A DNA stretch of 64,000 nt from Anaerolineae bacterium. Lineage in GTDB: Bacteria; Chloroflexota; Anaerolineae; J036; Brachytrichaceae. The stretch spans positions 1 through 64,000 of the forward strand of contig JAIMBB010000003.1 of the NCBI GenBank assembly GCA_023511655.1. The letters run 5' to 3'. A program made the position numbers and the translations under genes. Shown here one piece after another: positions 54,574 through 63,671 of this stretch (position 1 is the stretch's first letter; each line of letters opens with the position of its first letter). The notes under the pieces are model-generated. The model ran no database searches, had not been told where the DNA came from, and saw nothing but the letters and a program-made list of their open reading frames with translations.

Positions 54574-55983
54574 ATGAGACTGCACAACCGATCGTTCATG
54601 ACGCTAAGTGGCGCGCTGGCCGCTGCGTTGCTGCTGAGCGCCTGCGCTGCGCCGGCCGCTACGAGCGCAGTCCAAGAAGTCGAGGTTACTCGACAAGTCG
54701 AAGTCACCCGTGAAGTTGAAGTCGTCCGTGAAGTGGTGGTGACGCCTACCCCTGAGGCTGTCGCCCCCAAGCCCTTTGAGGGGCAATCCATCAACGTGCT
54801 GACGATTCAGCCGCATGCTGTGGCCACCCGTGCACTGGCCCGCTGGTTCGAAGAGGAGACCGGCGCACGCGTCCAGGTGCTCGTCGTGCCATACGCCAAC
54901 GTGACCGAGAAGACCATCCTCGATGTCACTTCTGGCGCCGGCGAGTACGACGTGGTCGAGATCTGGTATCCCATGCTCGGTAAGCTGGTCGAAAGCGGCG
55001 CGCTGGAAGACCTCACCCAGTGGTGGGAGGAGAACAAAGCAGCACTACAGTTCGATGACTTCGTGCCTTCGATCGCCGATCCCTATACGTTGATAGATGG
55101 CAAGCGTTGGGCCTTGCCGTATGACGGCGATACGCACCTGTTGTTCTACAACCGCGAGTTGTTGGACAAATACGGTGTGAAGCCGCCGACGACGTGGGCG
55201 GAATACCGCGAGGCGTGCAAGACGATCACCGAGCAAGGCAAGTCGGAAGGCATATACGGCTGCGCGATCATGGGGGCCAAGGTGCCCATCATCCTGCTCT
55301 CCACGTTCATCAACCGTCTGCAGGGCTACGGCGCCGGCTTCTTCGACCAGGACGGCAAGCCGACCATCAATAGCCCGGAGGCCGTGGCTGCCCTGCAGGA
55401 ACTGGTTGACCAGTTGCCTCACGCGCTGCCGGACCCGAAGGCGGTGGCGTTCGATGAAGCGCTAGGCGGCTTCACCACCGGCAAGGTCGGCATGGTCGAA
55501 TTCTGGACCGATCTGGGCCAGATGAGCGATAACCCCGAGCAGTCCAAGATCATGGGCAAATGGGGCGCGGTGCCCATGCCGAAAGGCGAAGGTCCGAATG
55601 CCGCCAGTCGCCCCGCGCTCAACGCCGGCTTCGCTCTGGGCATTTCGCCGCTGGCACAGAACAAGCCGCTGGCATACGAGTTCTTGAAGTTCGTCGGCCG
55701 GCCCGACATCAACGTGCGCGTCAACACCATCGTCGGCGGGTTGGACCCCACGCGCAAGTCCACCTTCGACGCGGAGGCCTATCGCAAACACGTCACGCCG
55801 GAACTGGCCGACGCCGCCAAGGCGGCTTTGAGCGGCGCCTTTGCCTGGCCGACCAACGCCAAATGGCCGGAATTGCAGGATGTGTTGACCGAGAACGTGG
55901 CCGAAGCGCTCGCCGGCACCAAGACGCCTCAGCAGGCGCTGGACGACACGCAAGCCAAGTGGTTGGAGATCCTGGGCCAGTAG
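54574..55983 (+). CDS. carbohydrate ABC transporter substrate-binding lipoprotein
   Basis: A 469-residue family-1 extracellular binding protein. The signal ends in LLSAC (Cys24) and is followed by EVEVTRQVEVTREVEVVREV, a repeat characteristic of Chloroflexota binding proteins. Body: INVLTIQPHAVATRALARWFEEETGARVQVLVV and LPYDGDTHLLFYNRELLDKYGVKPPTTWAEY are typical of sugar-binding proteins. GGAGAG lies eight bases upstream of the ATG. It is separated from its permeases by a hairpin (56001). Confidence 0.9.
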   Translation: MRLHNRSFMTLSGALAAALLLSACAAPAATSAVQEVEVTRQVEVTREVEVVREVVVTPTPEAVAPKPFEGQSINVLTIQPHAVATRALARWFEEETGARVQVLVVPYANVTEKTILDVTSGAGEYDVVEIWYPMLGKLVESGALEDLTQWWEENKAALQFDDFVPSIADPYTLIDGKRWALPYDGDTHLLFYNRELLDKYGVKPPTTWAEYREACKTITEQGKSEGIYGCAIMGAKVPIILLSTFINRLQGYGAGFFDQDGKPTINSPEAVAALQELVDQLPHALPDPKAVAFDEALGGFTTGKVGMVEFWTDLGQMSDNPEQSKIMGKWGAVPMPKGEGPNAASRPALNAGFALGISPLAQNKPLAYEFLKFVGRPDINVRVNTIVGGLDPTRKSTFDAEAYRKHVTPELADAAKAALSGAFAWPTNAKWPELQDVLTENVAEALAGTKTPQQALDDTQAKWLEILGQ

Positions 55984-56000
55984 GGTCGCACAACTCTCGT

Positions 56001-56043
56001 TGCAGGTGTCGGGTCGCTCGCGGTAGTTCGCCCGACACCTGCA
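56001..56043 (+). terminator. hairpin between binding-protein and permease genes
   Basis: TGCAGGTGTCGGG (56001-56013) pairs perfectly with CCCGACACCTGCA (56031-56043), loop of 17 bases. No U-tract follows. Such stems after binding-protein genes keep the upstream message abundant by partial termination or by blocking 3' exonucleases. Confidence 0.6.
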
Positions 56044-56056
56044 GCTACCGCTTTGC

Positions 56057-56950
56057 ATGCACACCCTGCATCGCCGCACCAGGCGCGAAATCTTGTGGAT
56101 GGTCGCGCCGGCCGTTCTCACGCTCATCGTCTTTTCGCTCTACCCACTCGTGTATTCCATCGCGATGAGCCTATCGGATTCGCAGTTGGCGCGACCGTTT
56201 CGCGCTTTCGTCGCCTTCAAGAATTACACCGATGCCGTTGCGGACGCGCTCTTTCGCGGTTCCATCCTGCTCACGTTCGTCTATGCCTTTGGGGTAACTG
56301 CCATCGAGACCGCGCTTGGCTTCGGCCTGGCGCTGCTGCTCAACCGCGAAAGCCGCGCCTCGCGCTTCGCGCGGACGCTCGGCCTGCTGCCTTTCATCAC
56401 GCCGCCGGTCGCCATCGCGGCCATCTGGCGATTGATCTACGATCCGTCGTCGGGCATGTTGAATCACTACCTGGTGCGCGCGGGCATACTGGAGCAGAAC
56501 GTGGCTTTCCTGGGCATTCCCGGCCTGGCCATGGCCTCGGTGATGCTGGTGGACGTCTGGCAGTGGACGCCGTTTGTGTTCCTGCTATCGCTGGCTGTCC
56601 TGGCCAGCCTGCCACACGAACCTTACGAAGCGGCCGCTGTGGACGGCGCGAACACCTGGCAGCAGTTCGTGCACATCACGTTGCCGCTCTGTTTGCCAGG
56701 TGTCTTGATCATCGCTATTCTGCGCTTGATCGGCGCAATGAAAGTCTTCGATCTGGTGTTCATGCTCACGTCCGGTGGGCCGGGCGCTTCCACCCAGGTG
56801 GCCTCATTCTATATTTACAAAACGGCCTTTCAGCAATTCAAGACCGGCTACGCCTCGGCCATGACGATCATCCTCATCATCGTGTTGACGATCCTGGTCA
56901 CGCTGCTGACGGTGCTTTACCGCAAAGCACAGCAGAGGTATGGTCTATGA
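56057..56950 (+). CDS. sugar ABC transporter permease (MalF/UgpA-type)
   Basis: A 297-residue, six-helix membrane protein with LPFITPPVAIAAIWRLIYDPSSGMLN and the EAA-loop YEAAAVDGANTWQQFVHITLPLCLPG that contacts the ATPase. It overlaps the next permease as ATGA (56947-56950). No ATP-binding gene is in the cluster; a shared MsmX-like ATPase elsewhere may serve. Confidence 0.9.
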   Translation: MHTLHRRTRREILWMVAPAVLTLIVFSLYPLVYSIAMSLSDSQLARPFRAFVAFKNYTDAVADALFRGSILLTFVYAFGVTAIETALGFGLALLLNRESRASRFARTLGLLPFITPPVAIAAIWRLIYDPSSGMLNHYLVRAGILEQNVAFLGIPGLAMASVMLVDVWQWTPFVFLLSLAVLASLPHEPYEAAAVDGANTWQQFVHITLPLCLPGVLIIAILRLIGAMKVFDLVFMLTSGGPGASTQVASFYIYKTAFQQFKTGYASAMTIILIIVLTILVTLLTVLYRKAQQRYGL

Positions 56951-57825
56951 CCGATCAAGCCTTTGCTCCGCCCCTCCGCCGGCGACCGCCACGACCGTTG
57001 CATCCGATGCGCACGGCAATGCGCGCCCTGCGCTGGGTGACCGTGGGCTTGCTCCTGGCGTTCACGCTCATCCCCCTGATCTTCATGGTGACCACATCGC
57101 TGAAGTCGCCGATCGAGATTCGCATTTCGGGCAGCCTGATCCCTTCGGAAGGCATCTTCTGGGTAAACTGGGAGCGCGCCTTCCGCAACGTGCCTCTGCC
57201 GAACTACTTGCTCAACTCGTTGGTCGTGGGGGTACTCAGCACGGCGATGACGCTGCTGATCGCTCTGCCGGCGAGCTACGCCTTCGTGCGCTTCCGAGCC
57301 GGCGGTCGTTTTTTGCCATCGTGGATTCTGGGCACCTACGTAGCGCCGCCCATCGTCATCAGCGTGCCGGTGTTCATGCTGATGCGCGCCGTCGGACTGG
57401 TAGACCGGCCGTTTGGGTTGGCGCTCTTGCACATGGTGGCGAATCTGCCGGTGGCGACGTGGATGCTGATGGATTTCATGCGCACCATCCCGACGGAGAT
57501 CGAGGAAGCGGCACAAATGGATGGCTCGTCGCACTGTGGCGTGTTGTTGCGCATCGTCATCCCGCTCATCCTGCCCGGCCTGGTCGCTACGGCGATCATC
57601 TGCCTGATTTTGTCGTGGAACGAGTTCTTGTTCGCCTTGATCCTGACCTACAGCCTGCGTTCGCAGACCTTTCCGATCGGCATTTCGGAATTCCAGGGTG
57701 AGCACGGCTTGCAATTCGGCGAGATTTCCGCCGCTGCGCTCACCGGCATCGTTCCCGTTTACGTGTTAGCACTTTTCTTCCAGCGTTACTTGATCCACGG
57801 GTTGACGCGCGGCGGGGTGAAATGA
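56947..57825 (+). CDS. sugar ABC transporter permease (MalG/UgpE-type)
   Basis: A 292-residue membrane protein: VTVGLLLAFTLIPLIFMVTTSLKSPIEI, NSLVVGVLSTAMTLLIALPASYAFVRF, EAA loop EEAAQMDGSSHCGVLLRIVIPLILPGL and LILTYSLRSQTFPIGISEF. The start at 56947 is fixed by ATGA overlap; the longer frame to 56053 covers the first permease and is not real. ADH follows 66 bases downstream. Confidence 0.9.
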   Translation: MTDQAFAPPLRRRPPRPLHPMRTAMRALRWVTVGLLLAFTLIPLIFMVTTSLKSPIEIRISGSLIPSEGIFWVNWERAFRNVPLPNYLLNSLVVGVLSTAMTLLIALPASYAFVRFRAGGRFLPSWILGTYVAPPIVISVPVFMLMRAVGLVDRPFGLALLHMVANLPVATWMLMDFMRTIPTEIEEAAQMDGSSHCGVLLRIVIPLILPGLVATAIICLILSWNEFLFALILTYSLRSQTFPIGISEFQGEHGLQFGEISAAALTGIVPVYVLALFFQRYLIHGLTRGGVK

Positions 57826-57891
57826 GACAGCCGGCGTCGTCCGGTTCGAAACATTGCCTCTGAAGAATCGCATCTGGAGGTATAGAGCGCC

Positions 57892-58947
57892 ATGAAAGCA
57901 GCACGATGGCACGACCAGCGGGACGTGCGAATCGAAGACGTCCCGGAATGCCAACCGAAGCCCGGCCAGGTGAAGCTCAAGGTGCATTACTGCGGCATCT
58001 GCGGCACCGATCTGCACGAATATCTGGAAGGGCCGATGTTTATCGCTAAAGAGCCGCACCCGTTAACAGGCTGCGGCGCGCCGGTGATCATCGGCCATGA
58101 ATTCGCCGGCGAGATCATCGCGCTGGGCGAAGGCGTCACCGGCTGGTCAGTGGGCGACCGCGTTGCGCTGGAGGGCTACCACATCTGCCACGAATGCCAC
58201 TATTGCCAGCGTCACGAATATAACCGCTGCGAGCGGCTGGCCTTTCACGGCTTCTCTGCTCCGGGCGGGCTGGCCGAGACGGTGTGCGTGCCGACCTATC
58301 AGCTCTATCCGCTCGACCCGAGGGTGAGCTGGGAAGAAGCCGCGCTGGTCGAACCGACGGCGGTGGCCGTGCGCGCCGTCAACCACGTCAAGCCTTTGCT
58401 GGGCGAGCGTGCGCTGGTGGTCGGCGCAGGACCGATCGGCCTGGCGGTGGTGCAAGTGCTGCGCGCCGCCGGCATCAATCGCATCGCTGTGGTCGAGCCG
58501 GCGCGCAAGCGGCGCGAGATGGCGCTGGCGTTCGGAGCGACAATCGCGCTCGATCCGCGTGCCGACGACGTTGAGCGCGAAGTGCGCAACTTTACCCACC
58601 AGCTCGGTGCCGATATCGCTTTCGAGTGCGGCGGCAATGATGCGGCTTACCAAACCACCGTGCGCAACACCCGCAAAGGTGCACGCATCTGCCTGGTCAG
58701 CCAGACCAACGCGCCCTTTCGACTGTTCGTCAACGACATCGGCTTCAACGAGCGCGTGCTGATCGGCACGGTGGCCTACTGCGGCGAGTTTGCGCCGGCC
58801 ATTCAACTCATCGCCGAAGGCAAGGTGCGCGCCCGCGACATGATCACCGCCCGCATCGGCCTGGATCGCCTGGTGGACGTCGGCTACCGCGAGTTGATGG
58901 AACATACTGACGAACATGTGAAGATCATCGTCTCTCCCTGGCTGTGA
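57892..58947 (+). CDS. zinc-dependent alcohol dehydrogenase (2,3-butanediol/sorbitol-type)
   Basis: A 351-residue medium-chain dehydrogenase. Catalytic zinc: Cys in YCGICGTDLHEY, IIGHEFAGEI (GHE). Structural zinc: CHECHYCQRHEYNRC, four Cys. NAD site: ALVVGAGPIGLAVVQVL. Sequence is like (R,R)-butanediol dehydrogenase or polyol dehydrogenases. It lies between a sugar transporter and an ALDH, fitting oxidation of an imported polyol or sugar. An AGGTATAGAG region precedes the ATG. Confidence 0.88.
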   Translation: MKAARWHDQRDVRIEDVPECQPKPGQVKLKVHYCGICGTDLHEYLEGPMFIAKEPHPLTGCGAPVIIGHEFAGEIIALGEGVTGWSVGDRVALEGYHICHECHYCQRHEYNRCERLAFHGFSAPGGLAETVCVPTYQLYPLDPRVSWEEAALVEPTAVAVRAVNHVKPLLGERALVVGAGPIGLAVVQVLRAAGINRIAVVEPARKRREMALAFGATIALDPRADDVEREVRNFTHQLGADIAFECGGNDAAYQTTVRNTRKGARICLVSQTNAPFRLFVNDIGFNERVLIGTVAYCGEFAPAIQLIAEGKVRARDMITARIGLDRLVDVGYRELMEHTDEHVKIIVSPWL

Positions 58948-59050
58948 GGGGCATTGGCAATCACAAAAAGGCGCGCGGTGGCGACGCGCCTGTGTGGCGC
59001 GATTGTGAACTGCGTTTTTGTTGCAAAGTAACAGAGGACGGAAAGTCATC

Positions 59051-60559
59051 ATGACACAAATCGCGAACAATCCCATCTCCCTGCTCCCCGCGGTGCAGGA
59101 CTTTTTGCGGCGTCCGAAGCGCTTGTTCATCAACAACGCCTTCGTCGAACCGGCGTCCGGCAAGACGATGCCCACTGAAGACCCGGCCAGCGGTGACGTG
59201 CTCGACCATATTCCGGCCGGTGACGCAGCGGATGTAGACCTGGCCGTGCGTGCAGCGCGCAAGGCGTTCGAGGGCGAATGGCGCGCCATGTCGCCGACGC
59301 AGCGCGCCGCTTGCATGTTCAAGCTAGCCGATCTGATCGAGCAGCACGCCGAAGAATTTGCTGAGATCGAATCGCTGGACGTAGGCAAAACCATCACCAG
59401 CGCCCGCGCTATTGACGTGCCCTTCACCGTTTACCTGTGGCGCTATTACGCCGGCTGGGCCACCAAGCTCTACGGCAAGACACTCGACCTGAGCCTGCCA
59501 CCCGGCGACACGTTCTTCTCCTACGTCCGTCGCGAGCCGGTCGGCGTCGTTGGCTGCATCATCCCCTGGAACTATCCGCTGGCGCAGGTGTCTTTCAAAA
59601 TCGCGCCCGCGCTGGCTGCCGGCTGCACGACGGTGGTCAAGCCGGCCGAACAGGCCTCGCTGGCCAACCTGCGCCTGGCCGAGCTGATCGCCGAGGCGGG
59701 CTTCCCTGCCGGCGCGGTCAACATCGTCACCGGCCTGGGCGAAACGGCAGGCGCGGCCCTGGCCGAGCATCCCGACGTGAACAAAATCTCGTTCACGGGT
59801 TCCACGGCCGTGGGTAAGCTCATCATGCAGGCAGCCGGTCGCTCCAACCTCAAGCGGCTCACCCTGGAGCTGGGCGGTAAATCGCCGACCATCGTCTTTG
59901 CCGATGCCAGCATGGACGAGGCGATTCCCACGGCTGCGGCAGCCATCTTCAACAACAGCGGCCAGGTGTGCAACGCCGGCTCCAGGCTCTATGTGCAGCG
60001 CAGCGCGTTTGAGCGTGTGCTGGAGGGCGTGGCCGACTACGCGCGTCACTTGCAGATCGGCGTCGGCCTCGACGAACGCACTCAGCTTGGCCCACTCGTC
60101 ACCCGCGAGCAGAAGGCGCGCGTGTTGTCCTATATGCAACAGGGTTTGGAGGGTGGCGCGCGGCCCATCGTCGGTGGGCCGGACCTGCTTCGGGATGTGC
60201 CGGGCAACTTCGTTCACCCGACCATCTTCGTCAACACGACAGCCGAGATGTCCATCGTGCGCGAAGAGATCTTCGGGCCGGTGCTGGTCGCCATGCCGTT
60301 CGACGATCCCGATGAGATTGCGCCTGTGGCGAATCAGACCCACTATGGGCTGGCGGCGACGATCTTCACGCGCGACATCAGCCGGGCGCACAAACTGGCG
60401 GCGCGCCTGAACGCCGGCGCAATCTGGATCAACTGCTTCGGCGTATTCGATCCGAATTTGCCGTTTGGTGGGTTCAAACAGTCGGGCATGGGCCGTGAAT
60501 TCTCGCAGGAAGGCATCGAGGCGTTCACCGAGTTGAAGGCCGTCACCGTCAAATTGTGA
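59051..60559 (+). CDS. NAD(P)-dependent aldehyde dehydrogenase
   Basis: A 502-residue ALDH: FINNAFVEPASGKTMPTEDP, IIPWNYPLAQVSFKIAPALAAG, FTGSTAVGKLIMQAA, the catalytic Glu in LTLELGGKSPTIVFADASMD, the nucleophile Cys in NNSGQVCNAGSRLYVQ and EEIFGPVLVAMPF. Broad-substrate betaine/aldehyde-type. It starts at 59051 (GGAAAG upstream) and is 103 bases after the ADH, so it would oxidise the aldehyde made there. Confidence 0.9.
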   Translation: MTQIANNPISLLPAVQDFLRRPKRLFINNAFVEPASGKTMPTEDPASGDVLDHIPAGDAADVDLAVRAARKAFEGEWRAMSPTQRAACMFKLADLIEQHAEEFAEIESLDVGKTITSARAIDVPFTVYLWRYYAGWATKLYGKTLDLSLPPGDTFFSYVRREPVGVVGCIIPWNYPLAQVSFKIAPALAAGCTTVVKPAEQASLANLRLAELIAEAGFPAGAVNIVTGLGETAGAALAEHPDVNKISFTGSTAVGKLIMQAAGRSNLKRLTLELGGKSPTIVFADASMDEAIPTAAAAIFNNSGQVCNAGSRLYVQRSAFERVLEGVADYARHLQIGVGLDERTQLGPLVTREQKARVLSYMQQGLEGGARPIVGGPDLLRDVPGNFVHPTIFVNTTAEMSIVREEIFGPVLVAMPFDDPDEIAPVANQTHYGLAATIFTRDISRAHKLAARLNAGAIWINCFGVFDPNLPFGGFKQSGMGREFSQEGIEAFTELKAVTVKL

Positions 60560-60588
60560 CGAGCTTCCGGCGGCTGGTCGGGGCACAT

Positions 60589-61305
60589 TCAAGCGACCTG
60601 TTCATCGCCGACGGCTGGCGCAGCTGAGGATTGCAGCAGCTCGTCTGCGCGCTCCAGTGCGGCGCGAGCGGCCAGTTGCTCGGCCATCTGTTTGCTGGAG
60701 CCACGCCCGACGCCGGCTACCAGATGGCCCAGCCGCACCTCGACAGTAAACACTCGGGCGTGATCCGGTCCTTCGGTGGCCACCAGCCTGTAACGCGGGG
60801 TGACGCCGAGCACACCCTGGCTCCATTCCTGCAGGTGACTCTTGGCGTCACGGTCGAGCTTGGCCTGGATGATGGCCGGCGTGGCCTGCGCAAGCAGGGG
60901 AACCACGAAGTTGCGGGCTGCCTCGATGCCTTGATCGAGGTATAGGGCGCCGAGCAGTGCCTCGAACGCATCGCCGAGGATGTTGTCGCGGTCGCGCCCG
61001 CCGGTGTCTATCTCGCCTTTGCCCAGCCGCAACCGATCGGGCAGGCCGACTTGGCGGGCGAAGCGGGCCAGCGTGCTCACGCGCACCAGTGCTGCGCGGA
61101 TGCTGGTCAGACGTCCCTCGTCATATTCCGGGAACTGCTCGAACAACCACGCACCGGACACGAAGTCCAACACTGCATCACCGAGGAATTCCAGGCGTTC
61201 GTTGTCGGTGATCTGCTCCTCCGGGTGTTCGTTGGCGTAGGACGAATGGGTCAACGCGCACTCCAGTAGCGCGGGGTTGTTGAAGATCGGCAGTTCAACC
61301 GTCAT
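60589..61305 (-). CDS. rnc: ribonuclease III
   Basis: A predicted 238-residue RNase III. It has the signature NERLEFLGDAVLDFVSGAW, the second catalytic acidic cluster DRDNILGDAFEALLGALYLD, and the C-terminal dsRBD (DAKSHLQEWSQGVLGVTPRYRLVATEGPDHARVFTVEV...MAEQLAARAALE). It cleaves double-stranded RNA in rRNA processing. The ATG at 61305 overlaps the 3' end of fabF by 11 bases, so the pair is translationally coupled. Confidence 0.92.
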   Translation of the reverse strand: MTVELPIFNNPALLECALTHSSYANEHPEEQITDNERLEFLGDAVLDFVSGAWLFEQFPEYDEGRLTSIRAALVRVSTLARFARQVGLPDRLRLGKGEIDTGGRDRDNILGDAFEALLGALYLDQGIEAARNFVVPLLAQATPAIIQAKLDRDAKSHLQEWSQGVLGVTPRYRLVATEGPDHARVFTVEVRLGHLVAGVGRGSSKQMAEQLAARAALERADELLQSSAAPAVGDEQVA

Positions 61306-62542
61306 AGCGCTTGAAGATGAGCACACTGTTGTGCCCACCGAAGCCGAACGAGTTGTTCATGGCTACGTTCACCTGGTGCAGGCGCGCTTCGCCCGGCACG
61401 TAGTCCAGGTCGCATTGCGGGTCAGGCTCGGTGAGGTTGCGCGTAGGCGGGATCACACCATGCTGAATGGCGTAAATGCACACGGCCGCCTCCAGCGCGC
61501 CAGTGGCGCCCATCATGTGGCCGGTCATGCTCTTGGTGCTGCTGATGGGCACCTTGTAGGCGCGGTCGCCGAACACGGTCTTCACGGCCTGAGTCTCCGC
61601 AATGTCATTCAGTGGGGTGGCCGTGCCGTGGGCGTTGATGTAGTCAATGTCGTCCGGCGTGAGGTTGGCCCGCTGCATAGCGCGCCGAATCGCTTTGGCT
61701 GCGCCGGATCCACCCTCGGCCGGCGCGATGACGTGAAAGGCGTCAGTGGTCTGGCCGAAGCCAGCGACCTCGGCCAGGATGTTGGCTCCGCGTCGGAGCG
61801 CGAACTCCAGCTCTTCCAGCACCATCACGCATGCGCCTTCGCCCATCACCACACCGTTGCGTTTCTTATCGAAGGGCTTGGGCGAAGTGGAAGGCAAGTC
61901 GTTGTCGTGGCTAAGCGCGCCCAGGCGGTCGAACCCGGCCATGCCGAGCGCGCTAACCGTGGCGTCGGCGCCGCCGGCGATCATGGCCACAGCGGTGCCG
62001 CGTCGGATCAGCTCCGAAGCCTGGCCCAGGCTATCGTTGCTGGTGGCACAGGCTGAAGCAGGCGAGTACGACGGCCCACGGGCGCCAAAGGCGATGGCGA
62101 TCATGCCCGACGCGCCGTTGCTCATGATCATCGGAATGGCAAACGGGTAGATCCGCCGCGGACCTTGCTCGCGCAACACGTCATATTGAGCCAGCATAGT
62201 ATGGAAGCCGCCGACCGATGACCCAACGACCACCCCGACGTCATCGGCGATGTCCGGTGTGATGGTGAGGTTGGCCTGCTGAATGGCCTGCCGCGCTGCT
62301 GCCAGGGCATACTGCTCGAACAAATCCATGCGGCGTACCTCACCCGCATCAATGAAGCGGGTCGGGTCGAAATCTTTGACCTCGCACGCGACATGCACGG
62401 GCAACAGATTGGGATCGAAGCGGGTGATTGGGGCAACCCCCGATTTGCCGTTGATGAGGGCCTCCCATGTGCTGACCATGTCCAGGCCGAGCGGCGTGAT
62501 GGCACCGATACCGGTAACGACTACTCTGCGATCAAGATGCAT
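61295..62542 (-). CDS. fabF: beta-ketoacyl-ACP synthase II (FabF)
   Basis: A 415-residue condensing enzyme: VVVTGIGAITPLGLDMVSTWEALINGKSG, the active-site Cys in YSPASACATSNDSLGQA, His in NAHGTATPLNDIAE, and NNSFGFGGHNSVLI. It elongates acyl chains in type II fatty acid synthesis. No acpP is adjacent. GGGAG precedes the ATG. It is followed by rnc with overlap. Confidence 0.92.
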   Translation of the reverse strand: MHLDRRVVVTGIGAITPLGLDMVSTWEALINGKSGVAPITRFDPNLLPVHVACEVKDFDPTRFIDAGEVRRMDLFEQYALAAARQAIQQANLTITPDIADDVGVVVGSSVGGFHTMLAQYDVLREQGPRRIYPFAIPMIMSNGASGMIAIAFGARGPSYSPASACATSNDSLGQASELIRRGTAVAMIAGGADATVSALGMAGFDRLGALSHDNDLPSTSPKPFDKKRNGVVMGEGACVMVLEELEFALRRGANILAEVAGFGQTTDAFHVIAPAEGGSGAAKAIRRAMQRANLTPDDIDYINAHGTATPLNDIAETQAVKTVFGDRAYKVPISSTKSMTGHMMGATGALEAAVCIYAIQHGVIPPTRNLTEPDPQCDLDYVPGEARLHQVNVAMNNSFGFGGHNSVLIFKRYDG

Positions 62543-62653
62543 ATGTTCTCCCAGCGGGCGTGGCGCGCCGGGAGAAGGGGAGATTGAAGGACGAAGATCG
62601 AAGGGCGGAAGCGAGGTGCACTCGTCCTCCGATCTCCGGCAGCCAACCGCCGA

Positions 62654-63445
62654 CTACTCCCTGAACTTGGACGTCCGTACGCGCCACAGACCCTTCAGGT
62701 CTTCGATGGCCGTGGGGATGATCTTCACCCGGGTGTCGAGATCCTCGATCCATTCCACCGGCACTTCCCAAATTTTATAACCTTGTTGCTCAGCGCGGAG
62801 GAGCAGCTCGGAATCGAAGAACCAGCGGTTGTCCTCGATATAGGGGATGAGGTCTTTGACGGCCTGACGCGAGAGCGCTTTGAAGCCACACTGCGCATCG
62901 GAGAAGCGCCGGCGCGGGAACATCAGCTTGATGATGAAATTATAGGCCCGGGAGATCACCTCGCGTTTGAACTGACGGGTGACGCGGGCGCCGGGCATCA
63001 ACCGCGAGCCGGTGGCAATGTGGTAGTCGCCGCCGAAGAGCGGATCCACCATGGGCATCAAGTGACTCAGGTTGGTGGACAGGTCTACGTCCATGTAGCA
63101 CACCACGTCGGCCTCCGAGGCTAACCACGCTTTCTTGAGCGCCCGTCCTCGCCCTTTCTGATCGAGGTGGATGCAGGTCACTTCGCCGGGATAGCGGCAC
63201 TCCAGCTCTCTGGCAATCTCTAACGTGCGGTCGGTCGAAGCGTTATTGGCGATTACGATGCGCCAGCGGTAGGGGCAATTCTTCCGCAGAAAATCGCGCA
63301 GCTTGGTCACGCTCGGTTCCAGATCGCGCTCCTCGTTATATACAGGGATGACAATATCGAGGGTCTTCGATGACTGTGCAGCGATCGGATTGGCCATCGT
63401 AACGGCGGCGATTATATCTTTCTGATAGGTATGACTGATTACCAT
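62654..63445 (-). CDS. family 2 glycosyltransferase (dolichyl/polyprenyl-phosphate-mannose synthase-like)
   Basis: A predicted 263-residue GT-A transferase: LDIVIPVYNEERDLEPSVTKL, IVIANNASTDRTLEIARELE, the DxD region CYMDVDLSTNLSHLMPMV, and FSDAQCGFKALSRQAV. Members move sugar from a nucleotide to a lipid phosphate. The ATG at 63445 has GAGGGGG just upstream; a start at 63475 is less favoured. No C-terminal membrane helix is seen. Confidence 0.85.
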   Translation of the reverse strand: MVISHTYQKDIIAAVTMANPIAAQSSKTLDIVIPVYNEERDLEPSVTKLRDFLRKNCPYRWRIVIANNASTDRTLEIARELECRYPGEVTCIHLDQKGRGRALKKAWLASEADVVCYMDVDLSTNLSHLMPMVDPLFGGDYHIATGSRLMPGARVTRQFKREVISRAYNFIIKLMFPRRRFSDAQCGFKALSRQAVKDLIPYIEDNRWFFDSELLLRAEQQGYKIWEVPVEWIEDLDTRVKIIPTAIEDLKGLWRVRTSKFRE

Positions 63446-63671
63446 GGTTCCCCCTCGCAGGATGGGTGAATTCACACATACTTACGGGTCGTTCCGCTTG
63501 ATCTGCTAGATAGTCGCCCATGCTGGCAAAATCATCACGGAGAGTTGCTCTTTTGTTCCGAATTCGACCTGCGTCCCGAGCGTTGTGAGCAGGAACGGAG
63601 ATCGTCCGGCCGCGCAACTTTATACGCTTCTTGCAAGCTGATTCGCAGAAAGTCCTGGGGCGACCACCGCT

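Noticed and set aside
58969-58991. 7-bp hairpin preceded by AAAAA as a terminator
   Set aside because: The U-tract would serve the minus strand, where no gene ends; weak stem.
58147-59427. 426-codon minus frame across ADH and ALDH
   Set aside because: Spans two recognisable plus-strand enzymes and an intergenic gap.
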